From NCBI RefSeq assembly GCF_016907715.1, contig NZ_JAFBCM010000001.1, positions 1,674,001 to 1,738,000 on the forward strand: a stretch of DNA of 64,000 bases, read 5' to 3'. Under the pieces are notes generated by a model. It saw only the letters and a program-made list of their open reading frames with translations, was not told where the DNA came from and made no database searches. Source of the stretch: Tenggerimyces flavus (GTDB lineage: Bacteria > Actinomycetota > Actinomycetes > Propionibacteriales > Actinopolymorphaceae). Of this stretch, positions 9,701-19,312 are shown piece by piece. Each line of letters opens with the position of its first letter. Positions within the stretch are counted from its first letter, which is position 1. Made by a program: the position numbers and the translations under genes.

Positions 9701-12700
9701 CGTTGGCCGGGTTGTGCGTCCGGCTCACGGTGTGGACGCGGCCGGCGGTGTCGTAGCCGAGGCTCCAGGCTTGGAGCCCCGCCGGCCTTTCGCTGGCGAA
9801 TCGGCCGGTGGCGTCGTAGGTGTAGGTGGTGGGCAGCACGGGGGTTGCTGGGTTGCAGGCGATGGGTTGGGTTCCGGTTCCGGCGCCGGACACGGTGCGT
9901 GGGTCCCACGTCTGCAGCAGTCTGCCGCTGGTGGTGTCGTAGGCGTAGCAGGCGACGTCGACCTTCAGCTCCGCACCGGTCGCGGTGGTGGTACGGAACG
10001 TGACCGCGGTGAGATGGCCGGCGGGGTCGTAGCCGAACTGCAGTGCCTTACAGCCAGCCACCCACGTCGTGCAGGACGCCACTCCCGGTGGGAGGGGGGC
10101 GAGCATCTGGGTGGCGCGGCCTTCGGCGTCGTAGGTGTAGGTGGTGTTCTGGTTCGACCCGGGCTGGATCACCCGAGCGATCCGGTAGGTGTGGGGTGCG
10201 TTCTCCTTCGGTGGCGCGTTGAACGCGATCGCCGGGGTGAACACGGTGGTGTTGCCGTCCAGGTCGCCGATCCGGAACTCGGCCGGCCCGTTCGCACCAC
10301 CACCCACGGTCGTGAGCCTGTCGTCGGTGGTGGCATCCTCGCCGGTCGCTGCGTAGGTGCCGTCGCTCTTCTTGGCGAACGTGGTCACCGCGCCCTCGGA
10401 GTCGGTGACGGAAACGTTGAAGCCGCGGTCGGTCAGGCCGGTCCAGTCCGCCGCGGCGGCGTCGACGGACATGCTGGACACCCAGCCCGGGCCGAAGATG
10501 CCTTCCTCGACCAGGCTCATCGAGTCATAGAGCACCGGTTTGGTGGTGGCGTTGGTGGGGCGTCCGTTGTAGAGGCGGATGAACGCCTCCGTCGTCCCCG
10601 CCGGCAGCGAGGCCCGCAGCCGAAGCGGAACCCAGGTGTCCACCACCGTCGGCAGGTTCGTCGGCACCTCAACATAGGGATCCGCGCCGACCTTGTAGTA
10701 CAGAACGGCGCGCAGCACCCGCGGCTGCCCACCTGTGTCGATCCCGGTCGCCGATGGCACGTAGATCATGGTCGAGAAGCTGTAGCTGTGCCCGGCCTTC
10801 ATCCCGAGTGCCATCGAGCCGCCGTTGGCGCCGATCGCGGCATAGGTGTCGATATCGGTGGCTGACGCGCCGGACGGGGTGATCCGCAACGCCTTGCCCC
10901 CGCTGGCGGCCGGCGTCGACGAGGTCAGCGTGACGCCTGGCGCCAGTCGGGTGACGAACCCGCTGGTGTCGGTCTCGACCTCGGTCTGGTTCTCCGACAG
11001 CAACTGCGGCGCACCCTCCGGCGTCGCGTTCGGGGTAAGGGTGTTAAAGGTGCGGGACAAGGTCAGGTCCGAACCGAACGAGTCGATCGACGCGTCGGTC
11101 TCCGACACCGACATGTTCCCCGACAACGGCGACACCGAGCCCGGGCCAGCGTCCTCCGATGAGCCGACCACATCGGTCTTGTCCAGCGTCACCGACACCG
11201 CGTCGGTGGTACAGTTCTCTGTTGCGCCGCCGCTACCGGGGGTGAAGCAGGCCTGCAGCGACACCGTGGCTTCGACGCCGAAGATAGTGGCGGGCATGTT
11301 CCACTCGACGGCGGGCACGTTCGCCGTCGGCCCGGATCCGGCGGTCACTGGCACCGGCCACGCCGATACCGGCTGCGAGTCCACCGTCACATGCTCGGGC
11401 CGGATGGTCTGCCAGGACTGGGACTCGCCACGCCGGTACTTCCAGGTCACACCGGTGAACGAGTTCGCCGCCGTCGCGGACAGTTTCGCGAACCTCGGTG
11501 TGCGGCCATTCGACTCCGGGCTCGTTATGCCCGGTGTCGTGCCGAACACATAGGTCGCCACCGGCGATACGTTGTTGGCGAAATCGACAGAACGCACATA
11601 CAGGGTGTGCCAGCCATCTCCCGGCGTGATCGACACTGTCTTCGATGCCCCGCTCGTCGTGGCAACCGATTCCGGTGCGGCCATCGTCTCGTCGTCAACC
11701 GCATACACGTACCGCGTCACGGCCGTGCTCGAGGAGGCGAACGTGAACGACGCGGCCGCCGTCGCCGTCCACGCGTTCCGCGGGTGGGTCGAGCTCGTCA
11801 CCGTGGTCGCCGGCGGGGGCGGTGGCGCGAGCTTCTGGAAGTAGCCCTGCACATCGACGGTGGTCCCGGGTCGTCCGCCGGAGGAGAGGATGCTGATGTA
11901 GCCGTTCGAGCCGGGTTTGACGATCACCGTATTCGTCACGTTCGCATCAGCCGCCGTGTAGGACAGGGTCGACATCGCCGGACGCACCGCACCCGACGGC
12001 CAGACCGTGAAGAAGCCTGAGCCCTGCGGGTCGATCGCGGTCACCGACAACACCACCGCGGTTACGCCGGCTGGTGGGATGACCTGCACCCCGGGCTGCA
12101 GGTAGCGGGTGGCGCCGAGGATCTTGATCCCGCGTACGCCGCCGGAGCTCATCGGGCCTTGGTTGTTGATCCGGTCCGGCGTGATCGGCACATACAGGTC
12201 GCGGCCGGTCTGGGTGTTGTCCAGGTAGTAGCCCTCGACGTCGACGATCAGGTCCACCTGGCCCGACCCGGTGTAGACGGAGATCTTGCCGCCGGTGCCA
12301 ACCTTCACCTGCGCCAGAGCAGACATCGCGCGGCTGGCGCCGACCTGCAACGTGGACACGCTCGGCCTGGTCTGACCGGCCGGCCACGAAATCAAGTTGG
12401 TGTCGACGGTCGCGTCCACCATGGTGAAGTTCACCGCCACCGCGGACACGTTCGCCGCCGGCACCCCACCCACGCCGAGTACCGTCACGTCGCGGGCCAC
12501 TCCGGCCTGCAGCGGGGTCTGCGGTCCGCCCAGGCCGATGCGGGTGTCGAAGATTCGGGTGTGTGTCAGCGGGACGAATGTGCCGCCTGCGGTGGTCACG
12601 GTGTTGTCGGTGAAGAAACCTTCCACGTCGAACACCACGTGGGTGTCGCCCCAGCGGTTGAACACCTCGACCTGGCCACCGGGCCCGATTTTGGTGATCA

Positions 12701-13199
12701 CGGTGTTCGTCACTGGCTTGCCCGCAGTGATGGTCAACGATGCCGTCGACGGCCTCGTCTCACCGGTTGGCCAGAGCGTCAGGCCCGAATCTGCCGTGGA
12801 GTTGACTGAGGTCACTGCGAGCGCCACCGCCGACACACCCGACGACGGCACTCCACCCACACCGGTCACGGTGTAGGTGCGGGATTCTGCTTCGCCCAAC
12901 TGGCCTGTCGCCCCGCCCAGGCCGGTCCTCGAGTCCACGATCCGCGCCGGTTGCAGCGGGACATACTCCCCCGCAGCCGGCGGAGTCGACTCCAATGCCA
13001 CCTGTTCCGACGGATTCACTCCTGCGGGTTCGGCAGCCTCGGCTGTGGCGACTCCTTCCGGCGGAATCACCAACGCCACCGTGACAGCCAACGACAGCCC
13101 AAGAATCAGCCACCGCCGGACCGCACGACCACGCCGCGAACGACCCGTAATCCAGGCAGAACGGCGCGAACGCATCGGAATATACGTGGAAACGGACAT
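6738..13199 (-). CDS. secreted RHS/YD-repeat toxin with unrecognised C-terminal tip
   Basis: From the ATG at 13199 (a G-rich ribosome-binding site lies upstream; an in-frame ATG 38 codons earlier is less likely) the protein has 2153 residues. A long Arg-rich N-region and the hydrophobic core [18 protein letters not shown] form a signal peptide. Three related beta-sandwich repeats of about 120 residues follow ([47 protein letters not shown]). Next come an Ig-like segment and the FGPGW motif near residue 900 that opens RHS cores. YD repeats (YDxxGR type) then run to about residue 2007, ending in [12 protein letters not shown] and [10 protein letters not shown]. The last 146 residues are the variable tip: Lys/Arg-rich start, an Ala-rich hydrophobic segment ([15 protein letters not shown]), then a Lys/Arg/Tyr/Trp-rich tail. 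RHS shells encapsulate such tips and deliver them to competitors. The tip matches no toxin family I know. Confidence 0.9.
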   Translation of the reverse strand: MSVSTYIPMRSRRSAWITGRSRRGRAVRRWLILGLSLAVTVALVIPPEGVATAEAAEPAGVNPSEQVALESTPPAAGEYVPLQPARIVDSRTGLGGATGQLGEAESRTYTVTGVGGVPSSGVSAVALAVTSVNSTADSGLTLWPTGETRPSTASLTITAGKPVTNTVITKIGPGGQVEVFNRWGDTHVVFDVEGFFTDNTVTTAGGTFVPLTHTRIFDTRIGLGGPQTPLQAGVARDVTVLGVGGVPAANVSAVAVNFTMVDATVDTNLISWPAGQTRPSVSTLQVGASRAMSALAQVKVGTGGKISVYTGSGQVDLIVDVEGYYLDNTQTGRDLYVPITPDRINNQGPMSSGGVRGIKILGATRYLQPGVQVIPPAGVTAVVLSVTAIDPQGSGFFTVWPSGAVRPAMSTLSYTAADANVTNTVIVKPGSNGYISILSSGGRPGTTVDVQGYFQKLAPPPPPATTVTSSTHPRNAWTATAAASFTFASSSTAVTRYVYAVDDETMAAPESVATTSGASKTVSITPGDGWHTLYVRSVDFANNVSPVATYVFGTTPGITSPESNGRTPRFAKLSATAANSFTGVTWKYRRGESQSWQTIRPEHVTVDSQPVSAWPVPVTAGSGPTANVPAVEWNMPATIFGVEATVSLQACFTPGSGGATENCTTDAVSVTLDKTDVVGSSEDAGPGSVSPLSGNMSVSETDASIDSFGSDLTLSRTFNTLTPNATPEGAPQLLSENQTEVETDTSGFVTRLAPGVTLTSSTPAASGGKALRITPSGASATDIDTYAAIGANGGSMALGMKAGHSYSFSTMIYVPSATGIDTGGQPRVLRAVLYYKVGADPYVEVPTNLPTVVDTWVPLRLRASLPAGTTEAFIRLYNGRPTNATTKPVLYDSMSLVEEGIFGPGWVSSMSVDAAAADWTGLTDRGFNVSVTDSEGAVTTFAKKSDGTYAATGEDATTDDRLTTVGGGANGPAEFRIGDLDGNTTVFTPAIAFNAPPKENAPHTYRIARVIQPGSNQNTTYTYDAEGRATQMLAPLPPGVASCTTWVAGCKALQFGYDPAGHLTAVTFRTTTATGAELKVDVACYAYDTTSGRLLQTWDPRTVSGAGTGTQPIACNPATPVLPTTYTYDATGRFASERPAGLQAWSLGYDTAGRVHTVSRTHNPANGSGTERTTFEYAVPRTPDTSNPAFRPDLSTTAKVGAWGQKTVPVTATAVFGPGDTASRTDLREATVTYIDADGRTTNTAEYTGPSNGAGEAGWAITTTEYDKHGNTVRELSAANRAMAMDTTRELSSDYTSTDVAVRALALSQVSIYSPDGKDVTDTYGPFRDVVLPDGTTAGAREHTHTDYDTGAELAHPAGDLLHLVTSTYTAASLSPTTAPTNEQDKRTTRNDYALSTTDATGWTFRTPMRVVQDPDGIASTTITRYDPDSGLAIESRMPSETSGGGPGTTETIYYTSGTNPRDATCGNKPAWANLACVTKPANPNPGVAGLPQLVITRVTAYDYLNRPTTTTDSVIDAGGTTRTRTDTTTFDNAGYSTRTASSQTTGGIGTAIPTQTTSYDTTTGAVSSVTDGTSTSTTTYDDFGRVKTYTDSAEATGDARNIVTTTYDGAGRVATVADAKTTVTNTYNQNGDPRDHPTSMTVSGITGAFTGRYDIEGRLIEQTWPNGLIHTASFDAEGEQLTKRQAQDQTWLEETVAPNIHGQWRTQNSTGANVYRDQTNTYDALGRLALTGDNGSGSCLSRRYQFNANSNRTARITYGVGSDGKCQSTTPQATQTSTYDSADRLQPAGTHAGLAYDAYGRITILPAADTTAGTGNLTATYYTNDLVRSLTQDGTTLTYGLDNAARLKTWTNSGSGVVKTNHFNDTSSDSPDWISETTDHTQWTRNITDLGGNLAATANQTGTVTWQTVNLHGDVTATTNGTATEPDANYSTDEYGVPIGATTPSRYGWLGGKQRSSETLAGLTLMGVRLYAAALGRFLQTDPVPGGNLNAYTYPLDPVNEFDLDGKRKKRKCRGWCKFLRRASTVAGFAAMGACIFATAGLCLGAAVAAAAASAAWNYYQYRKGWQSGKSALINTGIDVVGTRFRALRNYKHIARHAGKARRFWKFKYKSKRRFVSHNRSLRYAWSKHRYRSTWRTGVQLYYGYRSYRNGW

Positions 13200-13766
13200 C
13201 CGAACCCCCCCAAGGATCCAGCACCGCGTCAGCAGAGAGGCCAAAGGCTGCCATTCGCAGCTCCGCACGTCTACGGCAAGGGAATTGACGTGGACAGAAT
13301 CGGTCATCACCACATAGCCAAATGCCTTCGAAAGGGCTCGATCCGGACTGTCGCCGTCCAGCGGTCATTGGCGAATGGCTAACCAGGGAGGTGGTTGCAA
13401 CGTTTACCCTGTGTCGAGCGCACCCGCCAGCGCACTACCTACATGCTCGCTGTGTACGCAGGCGTCGCCGTTCCCATGGGTAGCGCACGATGACCGTCGA
13501 ACGCCCACGCGGTGGACTGGATAGAGAGGATTGGGGTGGAGCGGCGACATCATCGAAATCGCGCCACTCTGGTACGAGCCGGCATCGACCGACTCGCAAA
13601 GTGGCGCAATCGACGTAAGTTCCGCCGCATCGCGAGACGATTCGTCCGCGGCTCCTAGCGCTGCCCAAAGGCCATCTTCAATCGGGCATTTCGGCCCTGT
13701 TGGATAGCGAACGCGGTCAGTCTTGCCGTTAACGCTCAGCGAGCGCACGTTCGCAAGGGGGACATA
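13200..13766. other. divergent intergenic region, RHS gene / beta-helix gene
   Basis: This 567-bp gap separates the leftward RHS gene from the rightward beta-helix gene and should contain both promoters. It is less GC-biased than its neighbours around 13380-13410. I see no reliable gene, RNA or strong palindrome in it. A good ribosome-binding site (AAGGGGG) precedes the GTG at 13767. Confidence 0.4.
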
Positions 13767-14837
13767 GTGTCTGGAATTGACGTCATGGACCATGGCGCCG
13801 TCGGTGACGGGGTGGCCGACGATACGGCGGCGATCCAATCCGCCATAGATTCCGCGATCAGCGCCGCCCAGCCGCGTCCGCGGCGGGTGATCTTCCCCGC
13901 CGGCACCTACCGCACAACAGCGACTCTCACCGCCGCCGGGTCGGTCGAGATCTGCGGCGAAGGTCCGGAACGCACCGTGCTCGTGCCACCCGCCGTTGCG
14001 ACCGGAATCTCCCTCGGAAGCACAACCCCGGGACAGAGTCAGCCACACGGACTGGTGCTGCGGGACTTCACCGTCCGTGGAACCGGTACGACCGCGAACC
14101 CGATGATCGACATCCAGCAGTACGGGCGCAAATGGGTCGTCGAACGTGTCCACTTCGACAATGGATTCGGTGACCGTCCCGGCCTCCGCGTCTCGACATC
14201 GTGGGTCGGCACGATCCGGGACTGCAACTTCTGGAAGTTCGGCACCGAAGGTACCGCTAGCAACCGCGCGGCGATCATCGTCAAGCCCCAGCGTATCGGC
14301 ACCGGCGTCGGCGCCTTGGGCCCGATCAACAACCTCGTCATCGATGGTTGTGCCTTCGAACGTGTACAGACCGGGATCGACCTGCACGACCCGGCCGAGA
14401 CCGGTACCACCACGACTATCTACAGCGTTGACATCAGGAACCCGCGGTTTAAGAACTCAGCAACCAGCGGCTCCATGCCCAACTCGATCGGCATCCGCAG
14501 CGGCAACAACAACACGTTCAACGTGCAGGTGTCGGCACCCTTCTTCGAAGACTTCGCCGTCGGCATGGTCGTTCGCGGCTGGGGATGGATCATCGACGCC
14601 CCGTTCGGCCAGTCCGCGGCCACGCTCATTGACCTGGTAGCCGGCGGCGGACACTCGATCCGAGGCATGGTCCTGCAGGGCGCAACCGACAACCGAATCG
14701 GCACCGGCGTGCACTGCCGCAGCACCATCTCTGGCAATTGCGAACTCCGACTATGGAAATCGGTCGGAGCGGCCGGAACCGTCGACAATTCCTGGATCGA
14801 CGACACCGCGGGCAGACTCGCAGTTATAGCCGCATAA
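13767..14837 (+). CDS. right-handed beta-helix protein, pectate-lyase-3 type
   Basis: The 356-residue product begins with the classic start of this family (DVMDHGAVGDGVADDTAAIQSAID, then VIFPAGTYRTTATL). Many short turns follow that are typical of a parallel beta-helix (NNLVIDGCAFERVQTGIDLHD; SIGIRSGNNNTFNVQ). Such folds are found in polysaccharide lyases, epimerases and phage-like depolymerases. No signal peptide is visible and the catalytic residues of a particular lyase cannot be assigned. The GTG start at 13767 follows a strong ribosome-binding site. It is the first of three rightward cargo genes, with the FAD oxidoreductase and glycosyltransferase next, which suggests a carbohydrate-related role. 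This is inference. Confidence 0.8.
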   Translation: MSGIDVMDHGAVGDGVADDTAAIQSAIDSAISAAQPRPRRVIFPAGTYRTTATLTAAGSVEICGEGPERTVLVPPAVATGISLGSTTPGQSQPHGLVLRDFTVRGTGTTANPMIDIQQYGRKWVVERVHFDNGFGDRPGLRVSTSWVGTIRDCNFWKFGTEGTASNRAAIIVKPQRIGTGVGALGPINNLVIDGCAFERVQTGIDLHDPAETGTTTTIYSVDIRNPRFKNSATSGSMPNSIGIRSGNNNTFNVQVSAPFFEDFAVGMVVRGWGWIIDAPFGQSAATLIDLVAGGGHSIRGMVLQGATDNRIGTGVHCRSTISGNCELRLWKSVGAAGTVDNSWIDDTAGRLAVIAA

Positions 14838-15009
14838 CAGACAAAGAGACGAGATTTTTCTACTGGCGGTGACAAACAATTCGGTCGCGATGACCTCACC
14901 GTTTTTGTGAATTCACGTACACCGACGTCGTGCCGTGGCTATGTTGTGCCGGCTCGCTCGGCGGCGCCGAGAAAGGGCTCAGGAGGGGTGTAAATGGGGG
15001 GTAGGCGAC

Positions 15010-16746
15010 ATGTCGTTTTCTCGTAGATCGCTACTTGTCGGCGCCGTCAGTGGTGTCGGCCTTACCGCAGCGGGCGCGTTGGCGTTCGGTGACCACGAGG
15101 CCGCCTACGCCGCAGGCGACATCGCAACCGTGAACTCCTACCGGGCACAAGTCGTCGTGGTCGGTGGCGGCGTCGGAGGAGTCGCCGCAGCGCTGGGCGC
15201 GTTGCGCAATGGGGCAACGGTCGTGCTGACCGAGGAGACCGACTGGATCGGCGGCCAGTTCACCTCCCAGCTGGTCCCAGCCGACGAACACCGCTGGATC
15301 GAGCCGAGCACCGGCGCGTACGGACAGACCCTCGCCTACAAGAGCCTGCGCGCCGCCGTCCGCCAGTTCTACAAGACCCACTATCCGGTCACCGAAGCAT
15401 TCAAGACCAACACCCAACCCAACCCGGGAAACGCCTGGGTGTCGCGGATCGCCGCCGACCCGGCGGTGTGGCGGATGTGCATGTGGCAGCTGCTGATGCC
15501 CTACCTGGCTGCGGGCAAGCTGAGCATCCTGCTTGGGCACCGCCCGGTGTCGGCGACCAAGAACGGCGCGGCCATCACCGCGGTCGGGCTCGAGGGACCG
15601 GATGGTGCGATCCGGGAGGTGTCCGGCAGCTACTTCATCGAGGCCACCGAGCTCGGCGACCTGCTCCCGGTCGTTGGTGCCACCAGCTGGGTTGGGCGGG
15701 AGAAGGGCGGACCCAGCGGCACGAACGAGCTCCACAACACCAACCCGACTGAGGACTCCGACGACCAGCAGGGCTTCACCATGGTCATGGCTCTGGGCTA
15801 CGACCGGACCCGCGCCGACGTCCTGGACCACCGGATCAGCAAACCGGCGTCCTACGAGACCCATCGCCCCACGTTCGCGAGCTTCTTCGCCGCCAACCTG
15901 TTCGACCCGAGCAGGGACTACGCCTACGCCGACGGCCCGAACTTCTGGCAGTACCGCAGGGTCGCCGCGCTGTCCTCGTTCACGCCCGGTGCGTTCATCG
16001 AGGAAGTCTCCCTGATCAACTACCCGTGCAACGACTTCAAGACCGGCAACCTCGTCGGGGTCGACGATGCGGTCAAGCAGGCGAACATCGAAGCTGCCAA
16101 GGAGCTTTCGCTCTCCCTGCTGTACTACCTGCAATACGAGTCTCCCCGCCCCGACGGCGGCGGCACGGGTTACCCGGCGCTCCGTCTGCGTACCGATGTC
16201 ACGGGCACGATGGACGGGATTGCCAAGGCGCCCTACGTCCGCGAGGCCCGCCGTCTCGTCGGTCTGGGTCGGATCGCCGAGTGGCACATCGGGGTCGACA
16301 ACCGTGTCCAGCTGCTGGGCAAGCCGGCCGACCAGCTCACCGCAGCCACGTTCGCCGACAGCGTCGGCACCGGGCACTACTGGATCGATGTGCACCCCGG
16401 ACCGAAGAACCCGAACGGGCTGTGGATCCGCAGCTACACCTACCAGATCCCCCTGTTCGCCATGATCTCCAGAAACCTCGACAACCTGCTCGCCGGCGGC
16501 AAGACGATCAACACCAGCCACATCACCAACGGCGCCTACCGGGTTCACCCCACCGAATGGAATATCGGCGAGTCCGCGGGAGTGCTCGCGGCCTACTGCC
16601 TCAGCGGCAACACCAACCCCAAGACCCTGCGCAGCACCTCCGCCACGCTGACAGCCTTCCAGAGCCACCTGAGGGCACAGGGCATCCAAACCGACTGGCC
16701 AAGCACGACGCGCAACCAGTGGCTCAAACCCCCGACCGGCGCCTAG
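15010..16746 (+). CDS. Tat-exported FAD-dependent oxidoreductase
   Basis: From the ATG at 15010 the protein has 578 residues. It opens with a twin-arginine signal (SFSRRSLLVGAVSGVGL) and a cleavage region (EAAYAAGD). The dinucleotide-binding motif VVVGGGVGGVAAALGAL and the acidic end of the second strand (VVLTEETDWIGGQ) identify an FAD enzyme of the FAD_oxidored family (GxGxxG, GGQ after the Rossmann strand). The C-terminal FAD-contact motif is in GKTINTSHITNGAYRVHPTEWNIGESAG. Tat export implies folding with FAD in the cytoplasm before secretion. The substrate is unknown. It is followed after 2 nt by the glycosyltransferase gene, so the two are probably cotranscribed. The longer reading from 14935 lacks support. 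Confidence 0.85.
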   Translation: MSFSRRSLLVGAVSGVGLTAAGALAFGDHEAAYAAGDIATVNSYRAQVVVVGGGVGGVAAALGALRNGATVVLTEETDWIGGQFTSQLVPADEHRWIEPSTGAYGQTLAYKSLRAAVRQFYKTHYPVTEAFKTNTQPNPGNAWVSRIAADPAVWRMCMWQLLMPYLAAGKLSILLGHRPVSATKNGAAITAVGLEGPDGAIREVSGSYFIEATELGDLLPVVGATSWVGREKGGPSGTNELHNTNPTEDSDDQQGFTMVMALGYDRTRADVLDHRISKPASYETHRPTFASFFAANLFDPSRDYAYADGPNFWQYRRVAALSSFTPGAFIEEVSLINYPCNDFKTGNLVGVDDAVKQANIEAAKELSLSLLYYLQYESPRPDGGGTGYPALRLRTDVTGTMDGIAKAPYVREARRLVGLGRIAEWHIGVDNRVQLLGKPADQLTAATFADSVGTGHYWIDVHPGPKNPNGLWIRSYTYQIPLFAMISRNLDNLLAGGKTINTSHITNGAYRVHPTEWNIGESAGVLAAYCLSGNTNPKTLRSTSATLTAFQSHLRAQGIQTDWPSTTRNQWLKPPTGA

Positions 16747-16748
16747 CG

Positions 16749-18434
16749 ATGTTCATCCCGCGTGGGGCATCCGGCACCGCAGCGCCAACCCGTCCCATGC
16801 GGACAGCCGGCACAGATGCCCCAGCGTCAACACCTCCGACCTGGCATTCACGTTGGCGAAACGTCCGCGTGGGCACGATTGCGCTCATCTTGGCCACCTC
16901 GGCTGGAATAGCTGTACGCGTCGCCCTGTGGTGGCAGAATCGCTCGTTCTGGCGTGACGAACTTGCCCTCGTGCAGAGCCTGGACGACTACTCGGCGCGG
17001 AGGTTGCTCGGACCGCTGTCCGACGCTCAGGCCGCCCCACCTGGCTGGCTCCTCGCGATCCGCGCCGCCACCAAGGTCTTCGGCGACAGCGAACGCGCCT
17101 ACCGCATGCTGCCTCTTCTAGCCGGCTGTCTCACACTCGTCCTCCTCGCCCTCCTCGCCGTGCGGCTCACCCGCAGCCACTGGGCCGCGACCGTCCCCGT
17201 CGTCATGTTCGCGACCGTCTCGGAACTGGTCTTCTACAGCGCGCAGACCAAGCCCTACACGACAGACACCCTGCTCGTCACGGCGCTGCTCCTGGTCGCC
17301 GTCGTGCACATCCAAACCGGCAAAGCAGAAACCGGCAAGAGACATACGGGCAAGGGAGATCTCGTCTGGTACGCATGCCTAGCCGTCTTTCCCTGGTTCT
17401 CCCACGGCGCCATGCTGAGCATCCCACTGCTCGCCTGCTGGGTCGCCGTAGTCCACTGGAGGCGACGTCAACGCAGCCTTGCACAACTATCGGTCCGCCT
17501 CGCGTTTCCCGCGGCCTCCGTCCTCGCGGCAGCGCTGTGGTCGCGGCACCTCACCAACCAGGTGCCCGACTTCGCGACCTACTGGGATCGGTTCCTTGGC
17601 CCGGAAACTCCATCGGACTGGTGGCACTGGACCACCTTCGCATTCCAACACCTCGCCCATCATGAGCTCGGCGCACGACTGTGGTGGGCGGGCCTGGCTC
17701 TCGCCGTCGCCGGCGCGGTAGCTGCCTTCCAGCGGAGCAAGGCGACCGCCCCCCTGCTCGTCCTCCCAACGATCACCGCCTACGTCGCCGGCCTGCTCGG
17801 CGTGTATCCGTTCGGCCACCGACTCATTTCCTTCTGCGTTCCAGGACTGGTGATCTGCGTCGGCGTGCTCGTCGACGAAACGGCCGCCCGTGTCGGACGA
17901 AACGCTTTCGCACGCGCGGCGGCAGGAGTGCTCACCGCCGCCTTGATCCTCACCACCGTATGGACAACCCCGACCAGACTCCACCACGACCTGACCTACC
18001 TGTACGGCGGCGACGACTACCGCAGCGCCCTCACCTTCGTCGCCAGCAAATGGAACGACTCCGATCTACTCCTCGTCGGCAACGGCGACCGAGCCGCAGT
18101 ACGCGTCTACGGACCCCGCCTCGGCCTACCCGCACACCGAACATGGCGAGCCATCCCCACCACCGACAAGACTCCCCGCCACAACTGCCCACTGCCAACA
18201 ACGATCGCCCATGCACCAAAGATCTGGCTCATCACCGGCGACGTCGTGACCATCTACACCGGCACCACCAGCCGCACAGCACTCGCCGCTCCACTCCTCC
18301 AGCAATTCCATGTCGCCTACGCCCACGACAAAGGACGCGTCACCGTCCAAACCCTGATACCTGGCGCCGCCCCGAAGTCTTGGGAGACTCGCTGCCTCAC
18401 CTACAAGCCAGTCGGCCCTCCCGGAACTCCTTGA
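16749..18434 (+). CDS. GT-C glycosyltransferase, ArnT/PMT-like membrane protein
   Basis: This 561-residue polytopic protein starts 2 nt after the FAD enzyme. After a polar N-terminus, the first membrane helix (IALILATSAGIAVRVALWW) is followed by SFWRDELAL. This is the acidic loop carrying the Asp/Glu that family 39 glycosyltransferases use with a lipid-linked sugar donor. About ten further hydrophobic segments follow, with the characteristic YSAQTKPYTTDTLL loop. The soluble C-terminus (about 430-561) lies outside. It probably transfers a sugar from a polyprenyl-phosphate donor to an exported acceptor. The acceptor is unknown; the cotranscribed exported FAD enzyme or a cell-wall polymer are possible. 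Confidence 0.8.
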   Translation: MFIPRGASGTAAPTRPMRTAGTDAPASTPPTWHSRWRNVRVGTIALILATSAGIAVRVALWWQNRSFWRDELALVQSLDDYSARRLLGPLSDAQAAPPGWLLAIRAATKVFGDSERAYRMLPLLAGCLTLVLLALLAVRLTRSHWAATVPVVMFATVSELVFYSAQTKPYTTDTLLVTALLLVAVVHIQTGKAETGKRHTGKGDLVWYACLAVFPWFSHGAMLSIPLLACWVAVVHWRRRQRSLAQLSVRLAFPAASVLAAALWSRHLTNQVPDFATYWDRFLGPETPSDWWHWTTFAFQHLAHHELGARLWWAGLALAVAGAVAAFQRSKATAPLLVLPTITAYVAGLLGVYPFGHRLISFCVPGLVICVGVLVDETAARVGRNAFARAAAGVLTAALILTTVWTTPTRLHHDLTYLYGGDDYRSALTFVASKWNDSDLLLVGNGDRAAVRVYGPRLGLPAHRTWRAIPTTDKTPRHNCPLPTTIAHAPKIWLITGDVVTIYTGTTSRTALAAPLLQQFHVAYAHDKGRVTVQTLIPGAAPKSWETRCLTYKPVGPPGTP

Positions 18435-18469
18435 GGTCGTCGCCGACCTCCGCCGGAGGTGTGCGCGTC

Positions 18470-19312
18470 CTAACGTCGAACACGTCCCGCCAGGTCGTAT
18501 CGGGCGGTGAACGCGAGGAAGGTGGCGGCACCCACCGTGAGGGCGATCCAGGAGGGGAATCCTGGTTCGGCGATGTAGGCGCTGACCGGCACCGCTACGG
18601 CGATCACAACCCGTACGGCGAGCCAGAGCGGCCGCCCGTGCCGCACCCGTGCGGCCATATCGGCCGCCCACCCAGCCAGCCTCGCCAGCACTCCTCGTCG
18701 TTCCGGCCCTTCGCCCGGCTGGGCGTGGGCGCGTTCGGCGTCCCACGATGGCAAGCCGCGCGGCTCGTCGCCTGGACCGTGGCCGGCTTGTGCGCGCTGG
18801 TAGCGGTCTTCCGGTCGGTCGTGAGAGTGCAGGAGGATGTCGATGATCTTGTCGAGGGTGGCCTCGTCCTCGATGAACTCGGGGAGGCCTTGTTCCTTGC
18901 GTTGTTGGGCGACGATCCGCCGGAGTTCTTCCCGTTCCTCCGGGCTGGGAACGATCGAGTCGATGCGCTCTTCGGGCTGCCTCGGTTTCGGCATCCGCGC
19001 CATCGCCCGCTCATCCGACGAGGATGAGGACGGCTCGCCTCCGGCCGGGGCGCGGTCCCAGACGTCGGTCAGATCGCTCAATGCCTCGGCACGGCGCACG
19101 CCCGACCGCAGCGCCTCATAGGCGCCAGTGATCGTCCCTTCGTCATCGGCATCAACGGGCCCGTCACTACCGGCGGCCAGTTGACGCTGCCAGGCGTCGT
19201 GAACTTGTTCGTCGGTCAGATCTGGGGTCGGAGGGAGACCGAGCACGGTGAACGGGTCGAGCTGTGTCACGGCGGGGGTCGGACTCTCGGGTGTGGTCTG
19301 GGGTGTAGTCAT
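18470..19312 (-). CDS. J-domain-like N-terminus plus two-helix membrane protein of the transfer module
   Basis: The 280-residue protein begins with a region (about 18-90: DPFTVLGLPPTPDLTDEQVHDAWQRQL, then GAYEALRSGVRRAEAL) that matches the layout of a J domain: a DP-x-x-VLGL start, helix II with basic residues, and an AYEALR helix. The HPD tripeptide is not evident. A charged linker (EEREELRRIVAQQRKEQGLPEFIEDEATLDKIIDILL) and two adjacent membrane segments (about 225-270) follow. It is the last of three overlapping genes with the coupling ATPase and replication-relaxation gene, sharing ATGA with the ATPase. I infer a role in DNA transfer or its membrane anchoring. Two decayed fragments of the same gene lie at 4.3 and 5.9 kb. 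Confidence 0.75.
   Translation of the reverse strand: MTTPQTTPESPTPAVTQLDPFTVLGLPPTPDLTDEQVHDAWQRQLAAGSDGPVDADDEGTITGAYEALRSGVRRAEALSDLTDVWDRAPAGGEPSSSSSDERAMARMPKPRQPEERIDSIVPSPEEREELRRIVAQQRKEQGLPEFIEDEATLDKIIDILLHSHDRPEDRYQRAQAGHGPGDEPRGLPSWDAERAHAQPGEGPERRGVLARLAGWAADMAARVRHGRPLWLAVRVVIAVAVPVSAYIAEPGFPSWIALTVGAATFLAFTARYDLAGRVRR

Noticed and set aside
7500-10150. Short repeated DNA in the RHS gene resembling a repeat array
   Set aside because: The repeats are in-frame YD-repeat codons, of variable length and spacing, with no CRISPR-like spacers and no cas genes.
8568-10865. Long open frames opposite to the RHS gene
   Set aside because: They arise from GC-rich third positions and the repetitive YD codons. 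The encoded sequence is low-complexity Gly/Val/Arg and the RHS frame explains the region fully.
15031-16689. Long frame opposite to the FAD oxidoreductase
   Set aside because: It mirrors the codon bias of the real gene, has no domain, and the Tat/FAD protein on the other strand is clear.
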